Shown piece by piece: positions 47,137-60,540 of a DNA stretch of 64,000 nt. How positions within the stretch are numbered: the first letter of the stretch is position 1; the number at the start of each line of letters is the position of its first letter. Source of the DNA: Aradus depressus (Eukaryota > Arthropoda > Insecta > Hemiptera > Aradidae). The notes beneath the pieces were generated by a model. The model was not told where the DNA came from, ran no database searches, and worked only from the letters and a program-made list of their open reading frames with translations. The DNA lies in contig OY759215.1 of NCBI GenBank assembly GCA_963662175.1, positions 49,865,213 through 49,929,212 of the forward strand. The letters are read 5' to 3'. A program made the translations under genes and the position numbers.

Positions 47137-50100
47137 AAAACGGTACTAGACTTTGTAAATATCCTTTGACGTAAATATCCTTGAGCACATCGTCCTTCGG
47201 ATGGGACTTTCCTGATATATTGGAATCTGTCTGTGGTTGACCATCCTCGTTTCTGGTTGCTGCCTATCGACCGACTTTGCTGTCTTAATGTGTTTTTCAG
47301 AAAATATGTCAAAACGGGACCATAATGCGCATTTATATTCTATCGAGCTCAGGATCTCCACTTGGAAATCTTGCCGCGGCACTTAGGTCAGATGTTTTAA
47401 TCGGGAAGTTAAAAAGAACCTTTGGCACGTCGTCCTTCGGATGGGACATTAAGCAATGATCCAGGGCTTTTTCGAATGTCAGGTACTCGATAATGAGTCG
47501 TATGTTATGTAACTATACCTGGATAGGTAAAATTCCACTTAGGTTAAAATTAACCTTGAGCACATCGTCCTTCGGATGGGACTTATAGCGATGATCTTCG
47601 GCCTTTTCGAATGTCAGGTACTCGATAATGAGTCGTATGTTATGTAACTATACCTGGATAGGTAAAATTTCACCTAGGTTAATATTAACCTTGAGCACAT
47701 CGTCCTTCGGAAGGGACTTTCCCTATATACTTCAATCTTACTGTGGTTGACCATACTAGTATGTTGTTGCTGCTTATCGACCGACTTTGCTGTCTTAATG
47801 TGTTTTTCAGAAAATTTGTCAAAACGGTACCACAATGCGCATCTATATTTTTCGAGCTCAGGATCTGCACTTGGAAATCTAGCCGAGGCATTTAGGACAG
47901 ATGTTTTAATCGGGAAGTTAAAATAACCTTGAGCACGTCTTTCTTCGGATGGGACTTTAAGCGATGATTCAGGGCCATTTCGAATTTCAGATACTCGATA
48001 ATGAGTCGTATGTTATGTAACTAAACATGTGTTGGTGAAATTTCACTGAAGTCAAAAATAACCTTGAGCACGTCGTCCTTCAGATGGGACTTTCCCGATA
48101 CATCTGAATCTATCTGTGGTTGACCATCCTCATTTCTGGTTGCTGCCTATCGACCGACTTTGCTGTCTTAATGTGTTTTTCAGAAAATATGTCAAAACCG
48201 GACCATAATGCGCATTTATATTCTATCGAGCTCAGGATCTCCACTTGGAAATCTAGCCGCGGCACTCAGGTCAGATGTTTTAATCGGGAAGTTAAAAAGA
48301 ACCTTGGGCACGTCGTCCTTCGGATGGGTTATTAAGCGATGATCCAGGCCTTTTTCGAATGTCAGGTACTCGATAATGAGTCGTATCTAATGTAACTAAA
48401 CCTGGGTAGGTGAAAATTCACTTCGGTTGTAAATATCCTTGAGCACGTCGTCCTTCGGATGGGACTTTAAGCGATGATCCAGGGCCTTTTCGAATGTCAG
48501 GTACTCGATAATGAGTCGTATGTTATGTAACTATACCTGGATAGGTAAAATTCCACTTAGGTTAAAATTAACCTTGAGCACATCGTCCTTCGGATGGGAC
48601 TTTTCCGATATACTTCAATCTTACTGTGGTTGACCATACTCGCTTGTGGTTGCTGCTTATCGACCGACTTTGCTGTCTTAATGTGTTTTTAAGAAAATAT
48701 ATCAAAACGGTACCACAATGCGCATCTATATTCTTTCGAGCTCAGGATCTGCACTTGGAAATCTAGCCGAGGCACTTAGGTCAGATGTTTTAATCGGGAA
48801 GTTAAAAAGAACCTTGGGCACGTCGTCCTTCGGATGGGACTTTAAGCGATGATCCAGGGCCTTTTCGAATGTCAGGTACTCGATAATGAGTCGTATGTTA
48901 TGTAACTATACCTGGATAGGTAAAATTCCACTTAGGTTAAAATTAACCTTGAGCACATCGTCCTTCGGATGGGACTTTTCCGATATACTTCAATCTTACT
49001 GTGGTTGACCATACTCGCTTGTGGTTGCTGCTTATCGACCGACTTTGCTGTCTTAATGTGTTTTTAAGAAAATATATCAAAACGGTACCACAATGCGCAT
49101 CTATATTCTTTCGAGCTCAGGATCTGCACTTGGAAATCTAGCCGAGGCACTTAGGTCAGATGTTTTAATCGGGAAGTTAAAATAACCTTGAGCACGTCGT
49201 TCTTCGGATGGGAGTTTAAGCGATGATTCAGGGCCTTTTCGAATGTCAGGTACTCGTTAATGAGTCGTATCTAATGTAACTAAACCTGGGTAGGTGAATA
49301 TTTACTCAGGTTAAAAATAACCTTGAGTCGTCCTTCGGATGGGACTTTCCCGATATATTTGAATCTGTCTGTGGTTGACCATCCTCGTTTCTGGTTGCTG
49401 CCTATCGACCGACTTTGCTGTCTTAATGTGTTTTTCAGAAAATATGTCAAAACGGGACCATAATGCGCATTTATTTTCTATCGAGCTCAGGATCTCCACT
49501 TGGAAATCTAGCCGCGGCACTCAGGTCAGATGTTTTAATCGGGAAGTTAAAAAGAACCTTGGGCACGTCGTCCTTCGGATGGGACATTAAGCGATGATCC
49601 AGGCCTTTTTCGAATGTCAGGTACTCGATAATGAGTCGTATCTAATGTAACTAAACCTGGGTAGGTGAAAATTCACTTCGGTTGTAAATATCCTTGAGCA
49701 CGTCGTCCTTCGGATGGGACTTTAAGCGATGATCCAGGGCCTTTTCGAATGTCAGGTACTCGATAATGAGTCGTATGTTATGTCACTATACCTGGATAGG
49801 TAAAATTCCACTTAGGTTAAAATTAACCTTGAGCACATCGTCCTTCGGATGGGACTTTCCCGATATATTTGAATCTGTCTGTGGTTGACCATCCTCGTTT
49901 CTGGTTGCTGCCTATCGACCGACTCTGCTGTCCTAATGTGTTTTTCAGAAAATATGTCAAAACGGGACCATAATGCGCATTTATATTCTATCGAGCTCAG
50001 GATCTCCACTTGGAAATCTAGCCGCGGCACTCAGGTCAGATGTTTTAATCGGGAAGTTAAAAAGAACCTTGGGGATGTCGTCCTTCGGATAGGACATTAA

Positions 50101-50434
50101 GCGATGATCCAGGCCTTTTTCGAATGTCAGGTACTCGATAATGAGTCGTATCTAATGTAACTAAACCTGGGTAGGTGAAAATTCACTTCGGTTGTAAATA
50201 TCCTTGAGCACGTCGTCCTTCGGATGGGACTTTAAGCGATGATCCAGGGCCTTTTCGAATGTTAGGTACCCGATAAATGTCGTATGTTATGTAACTAAAC
50301 ATGGGCAGGTGAAATTTCACTGAAGTCAAAACGGTAAACTTTAGCACGTCGTCCTTCGGATGGGACTTTAAGCGATAATCCAGGGCCTTTTCGAATGTCA
50401 GGTACTCGTTAATGAGTCGTATCTAATGTAACTA

Positions 50435-50475
50435 AACCTGGGTAGGTGAATATTCACTCAGGTTAAAAATAACCT
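50435..50475. repeat. Dyad cluster in satellite A module a (example)
   Basis: Three nested or abutting inverted repeats in 41 bp. AACCT at 50435-50439 pairs with AGGTT at 50460-50464. The 12-bp perfect palindrome GTGAATATTCAC is at 50446-50457. AGGTTAAAAATAACCT at 50460-50475 has 6-bp arms. AGGTT can pair either with the AACCT before it or the one after it. Other copies carry GTGAAATTTCAC, still a perfect palindrome. Confidence 0.75.
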
Positions 50476-50704
50476 TGAGTCGTCTTTCGGATGGGACTTT
50501 CCCGATATATTTGAATCTGTCTGTGGTTGACCATCCTCGTTTCTGGTTGCTGCCTATCGACCGTCTTTGCTGTCTTAATGTGTGTTTCAGAAAATATTTA
50601 ACGGGACCATAATGCGCATTTATATTCTATCAAGCGCAGGATCTCCACTTGGAAATCTAGCCGCGGCACTTAGGTCAGATGTTTTAATCGGGAAGTTAAA
50701 AGGA

Positions 50705-53409
50705 ACCTTGAGCACGTCACTTTAAGCGATGATCCAGGGTCTTTCCGAATGTCAGATACACGTTAATGAGTCGTATCTAATGTAACTAAACCTGGGTAGG
50801 TGAAAATTCACTCAGGTTAAAAATAACTTCGAGTCGTCCTTCGGATGGGAGTTATAGCGATGATCTTCGCCCTTTTCAAATGTTAGGTACTCGATAAGAG
50901 TCGTATATTTTGTAACTAAACCTGAAGAGGTGATATTCACATAGGTTAAAATTTACCTTGAGCACGTTGTCCTTCGGATGGGACTATCCCGATATATCTG
51001 TATCTGTCTGTGGTTGACCATCCTCGTTTCTGGTTGCTGCCTACCGACCGACTTTGCTGTCTTAATGTGTTTTTCACGTATGTAATGTAACTAAACCTGG
51101 GTATGAGAAATTTCACTTAGGATAAAAATAACTTTGAGCACGTCGTCCTTCGGATGGGACATTAAGAGATGATCCAGGGCTTTTTCGAATGTCAGGTACT
51201 CGATAATGAGTCGTATGTTATGTAACTATACCTGGATAGGTAAAATTTCACTTAGGTTAAAATTAACCTTGAGCACATCGTCCTTCGGATGGGACTTTTC
51301 CGATATACTTCAATCTTACTGTGGTTGACCATACTCGCTTATGGTTGCTGCTTATCGACCGACGTTGCTGTCTTAATGTGTTTTTCAGAAAATATGTCAA
51401 AACGGTACCACAATGCGCATATATATTCTTTCGAGCTCAGGATCTGCACTTGGAAATCTAGCCGAGGCACTTAGGTCAGATGTTTTAATCGGGAAGTTAA
51501 AATAACCTTGAGCACGTTGTTCTTCGGATGGGACTTTAAGCGATGATTCAGGGCCATTTCGGATTTCAGATACTCGATAATGAGTCGTATGTTATGTAAC
51601 TAAACCTGGGCAGGTGAATATTCACTCAGGTTAAAAATAACCTTGAGTCGTCCTTCTGATGGGACTTTCCCGATATATTTGAATCTGTCTGTGGTTGACC
51701 ATTCTCGTTTCTGGTTGCTGCCTATCGACCGTCTTTGCTGTCTTAATGTGTGTTTCAGAAAATATGTAACGGGACCATATTGCGCATTTATATTCTATCG
51801 AGCGCAGGATCTCCACTTGGAAATCTAGCCGCGGCACTTAGGTCAGATGTTTTAATCGGGAAGTTAAAAGGAATCTTGAGCACGTCGTCCTTCGGATGGG
51901 ACTTTAAGCGATGATCCAGGGTCTTTCCGAATGTCAGGTACACGTTAATGAGTCGTATCTAATGTAACTAAACCTGGGTAGGTGAAAATTCACTCAGTTA
52001 AAAAAAACTTCGAGTCGTCCTTCGGATGGGAGTTATAGCGATGATCTTCGGCCTTTTCAAATGTTAGGTACTCGATAAGAGTCGTATATTATGTAACTAA
52101 ACCTGAAGAGGTGATATTCACATAGGTTAAAATTTACCTTGAGCACGTTGTCCTTCGGATGGGACTTTCCCGATATATCTGTATCTGTCTGTGGTTGACC
52201 ATCCTCGTTTCTGGTTGCTGCCTACCGACCGACTTTGCTGTCTTAATGTGTTTCTCACGTATGTAATGTAACTAAACCTGGGTAAGTGAAATTTCACTTA
52301 GGATAAAAATAACTTTGAGCACGTCGTCCTTCGGATGGGACATTAAGAGATGATCCAGGGCTTTTTCGAATGTCAGGTACTCGATAATGAGTCGTATGTT
52401 ATGTAACTATACCTGGATAGGTAAAATTTCACTTAGGTTAAAATTAACCTTGAGCACATCGTCCTTCGGATGGGACTTTTCCGATATACTTCAATCTTAC
52501 TGTGGTTGACCATACTCGCTTGTGGTTGCTGCTTATCGACCGACTTTGCTGTCTTAATGTGTTTTTCAGAAAATATGTCAAAACGGTACCACAATGCGCA
52601 TATATATTCTTTCGAGCTCAGGATCTGCACTTGGAAATCTAGCCGAGGCACTTAGGTCAGATGTTTTAATCGGGAAGTTAAAATAACCTTGAGCACGTCG
52701 TTCTTCGGATGGGACTTTAAGCGATGATTCAGGGCCATTTCGGATTTCAGATACTCGATAATGAGTCGTATGTTATGTAACTAAACCTGGGCAGGTGAAT
52801 ATTCACTCAGGTTAAAAATAACCTTGAGTCGTCCTTCTGATGGGACTTTCCCGATATATTTGAATCTGTCTGTGGTTGACCATCCTCGTTTCTGGTTGCT
52901 GCCTATCGACCGTCTTTGCTGTCTTAATGTGTGTTTCAGAAAATATGTAACGGGACCATATTGCGCATTTATATTCTATCGAGCGCAGGATCTCCACTTG
53001 GAAATCTAGCCGCGGCACTTAGGTCAGATGTTTTAATCGGGAAGTTAAAAGGAATCTTGAGCACGTCGTCCTTCGGATGGGACTTTAAGCGATGATCCAG
53101 GGTCTTTCCGAATGTCAGGTACACGTTAATGAGTCGTATCTAATGTAACTAAACCTGGGTAGGTGAAAATTCACTCAGTTAAAAAAAACTTCGAGTCGTC
53201 CTTCGGATGGGAGTTATAGCGATGATCTTCGGCCTTTTCAAATGTTAGGTACTCGATAAGAGTCGTATATTATGTAACTAAACCTGAAGAGGTGATATTC
53301 ACATAGGTTAAAATTTACCTTGAGCACGTTGTCCTTCGGATGGGACTTTCCCGATATATCTGTATCTGTCTGTGGTTGACCATCCTCGTTTCTGGTTGCT
53401 GCCTACCGA
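50705..53409 (+). repeat. 2.7-kb block duplicated 10591 bp downstream
   Basis: AGCACGTCACTTTAAGCG, an unusual shortened linker, occurs at 50711 and 61302. Following sequence matches to the end of the window with rare substitutions such as CTTATGGTTG against CTTGTGGTTG. The block includes the 1181-bp tandem units. Confidence 0.85.
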
Positions 53410-55249
53410 CCGACTTTGCTGTCTTAATGTGTTTCTCACGTATGTAATGTAACTAAACCTGGGTAAGTGAAATTTCACTTAGGATAAAAATAACCTTGAG
53501 CACATCGTCCTTTGGATGAGACTTTTCCGATATACTTCAATCTTACTGTGGTTGACCATACTCGCTTGTGGTTGCTGCTTATCGACCGACTTTGCTGTCT
53601 TAATGTGTTTTTCAGAAAATATGTCAAAACGGTACCACAATGCGCATATATATTCTTTCGAGCTCAGGATCTGCACTTGGAAATCTAGCCGAGGCACTTA
53701 GGTCAGATGTTTTAATCGGGAAGTTAAAATAACCTTGAGCACGTCGTTCTTCGGATGGGACTTTAAGCGATGATTCAGGGCCATTTCGGATTTCAGATAC
53801 TCGATAATGAGTCGTATGTTATGTAACTAAACATGGGTTGGTGAAATTTCACTGAAGTCAAAAATAACCTTGAGCACGTCGTCCTTCAGATGGGACTTTC
53901 CCGATACATCTGAATCTATCTGTGGTTGACCATCCTCATTTCTGGTTGCTGCCTATCGACCGACATTGCTGTCTTAATGTGTTTTTCAGAAAATATGTCA
54001 AAACGGTATCCTTTAGCACGTCGTCCTTCGGATGGGACTTTAAGCGATAATCCAGGGCCTTCTCGAATGTCAGGTACTCGTTAATGAGTCGTATCTAATG
54101 TAACTAAACCTGGGTAGGTGAATATTCACTCAGGTTAAAAATAACCTTGAGTCGTCCTTCGGATGGGACTTTCCCGATATATTTGAATCTGTCTGTGGTT
54201 GACCATCCTCGTTTCTGGTTGCTGCCTATCGACCGACTTTGCTGTCTTAATGTGTTTTTCAGAAAATATGTCAAAACGGGACCATAATGCGCATTTATAT
54301 TCTATCGAGCTCAGGATCTCCACTTGGAAATCTAGCCGCGGCACTCAGGTCAGATGTTTTAATCGGGAAGTTAAAAAGAACCTTGGGCACGTCGTCCTTC
54401 GGATGGGTTATTAAGCGATGATCCAGGCCTTTTTCGAATGTCAGGTACTCGATAATGAGTCGTATCTAATGTAACTAAACCTGGGTAGGTGAAAATTCAC
54501 TTCGGTTGTAAATATCCTTGAGCACGTCGTCCTTCGGATGGGACTTTAAGCGATGATCCAGGGCCTTTTCGAATGTCAGGTACTCGATAATGAGTCGTAT
54601 GTTATGTAACTATACCTGGATAGGTAAAATTCCACTTAGGTTTAAATTAACCTTGAGCACATCGTCCTTCGGATGGGACTTTTCCGATATACTTCAATCT
54701 TACTGTGGTTGACCATACTCGCTTGTGGTTGCTGCTTATCGACCGACTTTGCTGTCTTAATGTGTTTTTAAGAAAATATATCAAAACGGTACCACAATGC
54801 GCATCTATATTCTTTCGAGCTCAGGATCTGCACTTGGAAATCTAGCCGAGGCACTTAGGTCAGATGTTTTAATCGGGAAGTTAAAAAGAACCTTGGGCAC
54901 GTCGTCCTTCGGATGGGACATTAAGCGATGATCCAGGGCTTTTTCGAATGTCAGGTACTCGATAATGAGTCGTATCTAATGTAACTAAACCTGGGTAGGT
55001 GAAAATTCACTTCGGTTGTAAATATCCTTGAGCACGTCGTCCTTCGGATGTGACTTTAAGCGATGATCCAGGGCCTTTTCGAATGTCAGGTACTCGATAA
55101 TGAGTCGTATGTTATGTAACTATACCTGGATAGGTAAAATTCCACTTAGGTTAAAATTAACCTTGAGCACATCGTCCTTCGGATGGGACTTTTCCGATAT
55201 ACTTCAATCTTACTGTGGTTGACCATACTCGCTTGTGGTTGCTGCTTAT

Positions 55250-58200
55250 CGACCGTCTTTGCTGTCTTAATGTGTTTTTAAGAAAATATATCAAAACGGT
55301 ACCACAATGCGCATCTATATTCTTTCGAGCTCAGGATCTGCACTTGGAAATCTAGCCGAGGCACTTAGGTCAGATGTTTTAATTGGGAAGTTAAAATAAC
55401 CTTGAGCACGTCGTTCTTCGGATGGGACTTTAAGCGATGATTCAGGGCCTTTTCGAATGTCAGGTACTCGTTAATGAGTCGTATCTAATGTAACTAAACC
55501 TGGGTAGGTGAATATTCACTCAGGTTAAAAATAACCTTGAGTCGTCCTTCGGATGGGACTTTCCCGATATATTTGAATCTGTCTGTGGTTGACCATCCTC
55601 GTTTCTGGTTGCTGCCTATCGACCGACTTTGCTGTCTTAATGTGTTTTTCAGGAAAAATGTCAAAACGGGACCATAATGCGCATTTATATTCTATCGATC
55701 TCAGGATCTCCACTTGGAAATCTAGCCGCGGCACTCAGGTCAGATGTTTTAATCGGGAAGTTAAAAAGAACCTTGGGCACGTCGTCCTTCGGATGGGACA
55801 TTAAGCGATGATCCAAGCCTTTTTCGAATGTCAGGTACTCGATAATGAGTCGTATCTAATGTAACTAAACCTGGGTAGGTGAAAATTCACTTCGGTTTAA
55901 ATATCCTTGAGCACGTCGTCCTTCGGATGGGACTTTAAGCCATGATCCAGGGCCTTTTCGAATGTCAGGTACTCGATAATGAGTCGTATGTTATGTAACT
56001 ATACCTGGATAGGTGAAATTCCACTTAGGTTAAAATTAACCTTGAGCACATCGTCCTTCGGATGGGACTTTTCCGATATACTTCAATCTTACTGTGGTTG
56101 ACCATACTCGCTTGTGGTTGCTGCTTATCGACCGACTTTGCTGTCTTAATGTGTTTTTAAGAAAATATATCAAAACGGTACCACAATGCGCATCTATATT
56201 CTTTCGAGCTCAGGATCTGCACTTGGAAATCTAGCCGAGGCACTTAGGTCAGATGTTTTAATCGGGAAGTTAAAAAGAACCTTGGGCACGTCGTCCTTCG
56301 GATGGGACATTAAGCGATGATCCAGGCCTTTATCGAATGTCAGGTACTCGATAATGAGTCGTATCTAATGTAACTAAACCTGGGTAGGTGAAAATTCACT
56401 TCGGTTGTAAATATCCTTGAGCACGTCGTCCTTCGGATGGGACTTTAAGCGATGATCCAGGGCCTTTTCGAATGTCAGGTACTCGATAATGAGTCGTATG
56501 TTATGTAACTATACCTGGATAGGTAAAATTCCACTTAGGTTAAAATTAACCTTGAGCACATCGTCCTTCGGATGGGACTTTTCCGATATACTTCAATCTT
56601 ACTGTGGTTGACCATACTCGCTTGTGGTTGCTGCTTATCGACCGACTTTGCTGTCTTAATGTGTTTTTAAGAAAATATATCAAAACGGTACCACAATGCG
56701 CATCTATATTCTTTCGAGCTCAGGATCTGCACTTGGAAATCTAGCCGAAGCACTTAGGTCAGATGTTTTAATCGGGAAGTTAAAATAACCTTGAGCACGT
56801 CGTTCTTCGGATGGGACTTTAAGCGATGATTCAGGGCCTTTTCGAATGTCAGGTACTCGTTAATGAGTCGTATCTAATGTAACTAAACCTGGGTAGGTGA
56901 ATATTCACTCAGGTTAAAAATAACCTTGAGTCGTCCTTCGGATGGGACTTTCCCGATGTATTTGAATCTGTCTGTGGTTGACCATCCTCGTTCCTGGTTG
57001 CTGCCTATCGACCGACTTTGCTGTCTTAATCTGTCTTTCAGAAAATATGTCAAAACGGGACCATAATGCGCATTTATATTCTATCGAGCTCAGGATCTCC
57101 ACTTGGAATTCTAGCCGCGGCACTCAGGTCAGATGTTTTAATCGGGAAGTTAAAAAGAACCTTGGGCACGTCGTCCTTCGGATGGGACATTAAGCGATGA
57201 TCCAGGCCTTTTTCGAATGTCAGGTACTTGATAATGAGTCGTATGTTATGTAACTATATCTGGATAGGTAAAATTCCACTTAAGTAAAAATTAACCTTGA
57301 GCACATCGTCCTTCGGATGGGACTTTTCCGATATACTTCAATCTTACTGTGGTTGACCATACTCGTTGTGGTTGCTGCTTATCGACCGACTTTGCAGTCT
57401 TAATGTGTTTTTAAGAAAATATATCAAAACGGTACCACAATGCGCTTCTATATCCTTTCGAGCTCAGGATCTGCACTTGGAAATCTAGCCGAGGCACTTA
57501 GGTCAGATGTTTTAATCGGGAAGTTAAAAAGAACCTTGGGCACGTCGTCCTTCGGATGGGACTATAAGCGATTATCCAGGGCTTTTTCGAATGTCAGGTA
57601 CTCGATAATGAGTCGTATCTAATGTAACTAAACCTGGGTAGGTGAAAATTCACTTCGGTTGTAAATATCCTTGAGCACGTCGTCCTTCGGATGGGACTTT
57701 AAGCCATGATCCAGGGCCTTTTCGAATGTCAGGTACTCGATAATGAGTCGTATGTTATGTAACTATACCTGGATAGGTAAAATTCCACTAAGGTTAAAAT
57801 TAACCTTGAGCACATCGTCCTTCGGATGGGACTTTTCCGATATACTTCAATCTTACTGTGGTTGACCATACTCGCTTGTGGTTGCTGCTTATCGACCGTC
57901 TTTGCTGTCTTAATGTGTTTTTAAGAAAATATATCAAAACGGTACCACAATGCGCATCTATATTCTTTCGAGCTCAGGATCTGCACTTGGAAATCTAGCC
58001 GAGGCACTTAGGTCAGATGTTTTAATTGGGAAGTTAAAATAACCTTGAGCACGTCGTTCTTCGGATGGGACTTTAAGCGATGATTCAGGGCCTTTTCGAA
58101 TGTCAGGTACTCGTTAATGAGTCGTATCTAATGTAACTAAACCTGGGTAGGTGAATATTCACTCAGGTTAAAAATAACCTTGAGTCGTCCTTCGGATGGG

Positions 58201-60540
58201 ACTTTCCCGATATATTTGAATCTGTCTGTGGTTGACCATCCTCGTTTCTGGTTGCTGCCTATCGACCGACTTTGCTGTCTTAATGTGTTTTTCAGGAAAA
58301 ATGTCAAAACGGGACCATAATGCGCATTTATATTCTATCGATCTCAGGATCTCCACTTGGAAATCTAGCCGCGGCACTCAGGTCAGATGTTTTAATCGGG
58401 AAGTTAAAAAGAACCTTGGGCACGTCGTCCTTCGGATGGGACATTAAGCGATGATCCAAGCCTTTTTCGAATGTCAGGTACTCGATAATGAGTCGTATCT
58501 AATGTAACTAAACCTGGGTAGGTGAAAATTCACTTCGGTTGTAAATATCCTTGAGCACGTCGTCCTTCGGATGGGACTTTAAGCCATGATCCAGGGCCTT
58601 TTCGAATGTCAGGTACTCGATAATGAGTCGTATGTTATGTAACTATACCTGGATAGGTGAAATTCCACTTAGGTTAAAATTAACCTTGAGCACATCGTCC
58701 TTCGGATGGGACTTTTCCGATATACTTCAATCTTACTGTGGTTGACCATACTCGCTTGTGGTTGCTGCTTATCGACCGACTTTGCTGTCTTAATGTGTTT
58801 TTAAGAAAATATATCAAAACGGTACCACAATGCGCATCTATATTCTTTCGAGCTCAGGATCTGCACTTGGAAATCTAGCCGAGGCACTTAGGTCAGATGT
58901 TTTAATCGGGAAGTTAAAAAGAACCTTGGGCACGTCGTCCTTCGGATGGGACATTAAGCGATGATCCAGGCCTTTTTCGAATGTCAGGTACTCGATAATG
59001 AGTCGTATCTAATGTAACTAAACCTGGGTAGGAGAAAATTCACTTCGGTTGTAAATATCCTTGAGCACGTCGTCCTTCGGATGGGACTTTAAGCGATGAT
59101 CCAGGGCCTTTTCGAATGTCAGGTACTCGATAATGAGTCGTATGTTATGTAACTATACCTGGATAGGTAAAATTCCACTTAGGTTAAAATTAACCTTGAG
59201 CACATCGTCCTTCGGATGGGACTTTTCCGATATACTTCAATCTTACTGTGGTTGACCATACTCGCTTGTGGTTGCTGCTTATCGACCGACTTTGCTGTCT
59301 TAATGTGTTTTTAAGAAAATATATCAAAACGGTACCACAATGCGCATCTATATTCTTTCGAGCTCAGGATCTGCACTTGGAAATCTAGCCGAAGCACTTA
59401 GGTCAGATGTTTTAATCGGGAAGTTAAAATAACCTTGAGCACGTCGTTCTTCGGATGGGACTTTAAGCGATGATTCAGGGCCTTTTCGAATGTCAGGTAC
59501 TCGTTAATGAGTCGTATCTAATGTAACTAAACCTGGGTAGGTGAATATTCACTCAGGTTAAAAATAACCTTGAGTCGTCCTTCGGATGGGACTTTCCCGA
59601 TGTATTTGAATCTGTCTGTGGTTGACCATCCTCGTTCCTGGTTGCTGCCTATCGACCGACTTTGCTGTCTTAATCTGTCTTTCAGAAAATATGTCAAAAC
59701 GGGACCATAATGCGCATTTATATTCTATCGAGCTCAGGATCTCCACTTGGAATTCTAGCCGCGGCACTCAGGTCAGATGTTTTAATCGGGAAGTTAAAAA
59801 GAACCTTGGGCACGTCGTCCTTCGGATGGGACATTAAGCGATGATCCAGGCCTTTTTCGAATGTCAGGTACTCGATAATGAGTCGTATGTTATGTAACTA
59901 TACCTGGATGAAAAAAATTCCACTTAAGTAAAAATTAACCTTGAGCACATCGTCCTTCGGATGGGACTTTTCCGATATACTTCAATCTTACTGTGGTTGA
60001 CCATACTCGTTGTGGTTGCTGCTTATCGACCGACTTTGCAGTCTTAATGTGTTTTTAAGAAAATATATCAAAACGGTACCACAATGCGCTTCTATATCCT
60101 TTCGAGCTCAGGATCTGCACTTGGAAATCTAGCCGAGGCACTTAGGTCAGATGTTTTAATCGGGAAGTTAAAAAGAACCTTGGGCACGTCGTCCTTCGGA
60201 TGGGACTATAAGCGATGATCCAGGGCTTTTTCGAATGTCAGGTACTCGATAATGAGTCGTATCTAATGTAACTAAACCTGGGTAGGTGAAAATTCACTTC
60301 GGTTGTAAATATCCTTGAGCACGTCGTCCTTCGGATGGGACTTTAAGCCATGATCCAGGGCCTTTTCGAATGTCAGGTACTCGATAATGAGTCGTATGTT
60401 ATGTAACTATACCTGGATAGGTAAAATTCCACTAAGGTTAAAATTAACCTTGAGCACATCGTCCTTCGGATGGGACTTTTCCGATATACTTCAATCTTAC
60501 TGTGGTTGACCATACTCGCTTGTGGTTGCTGCTTATCGAC
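55250..60540 (+). repeat. Tandem pair of about 2644-bp blocks in satellite A
   Basis: GACCGTCTTTGCTG at 55251 recurs at about 57894. The variants TCAGGAAAAATG, CCCGATGTATTTG and CGTTCCTGGTTG recur in the same order 2643-2644 bp later. A 2-bp-scale length change in GGTTGTAAAT against GGTTTAAAT is among the few differences. Confidence 0.85.
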
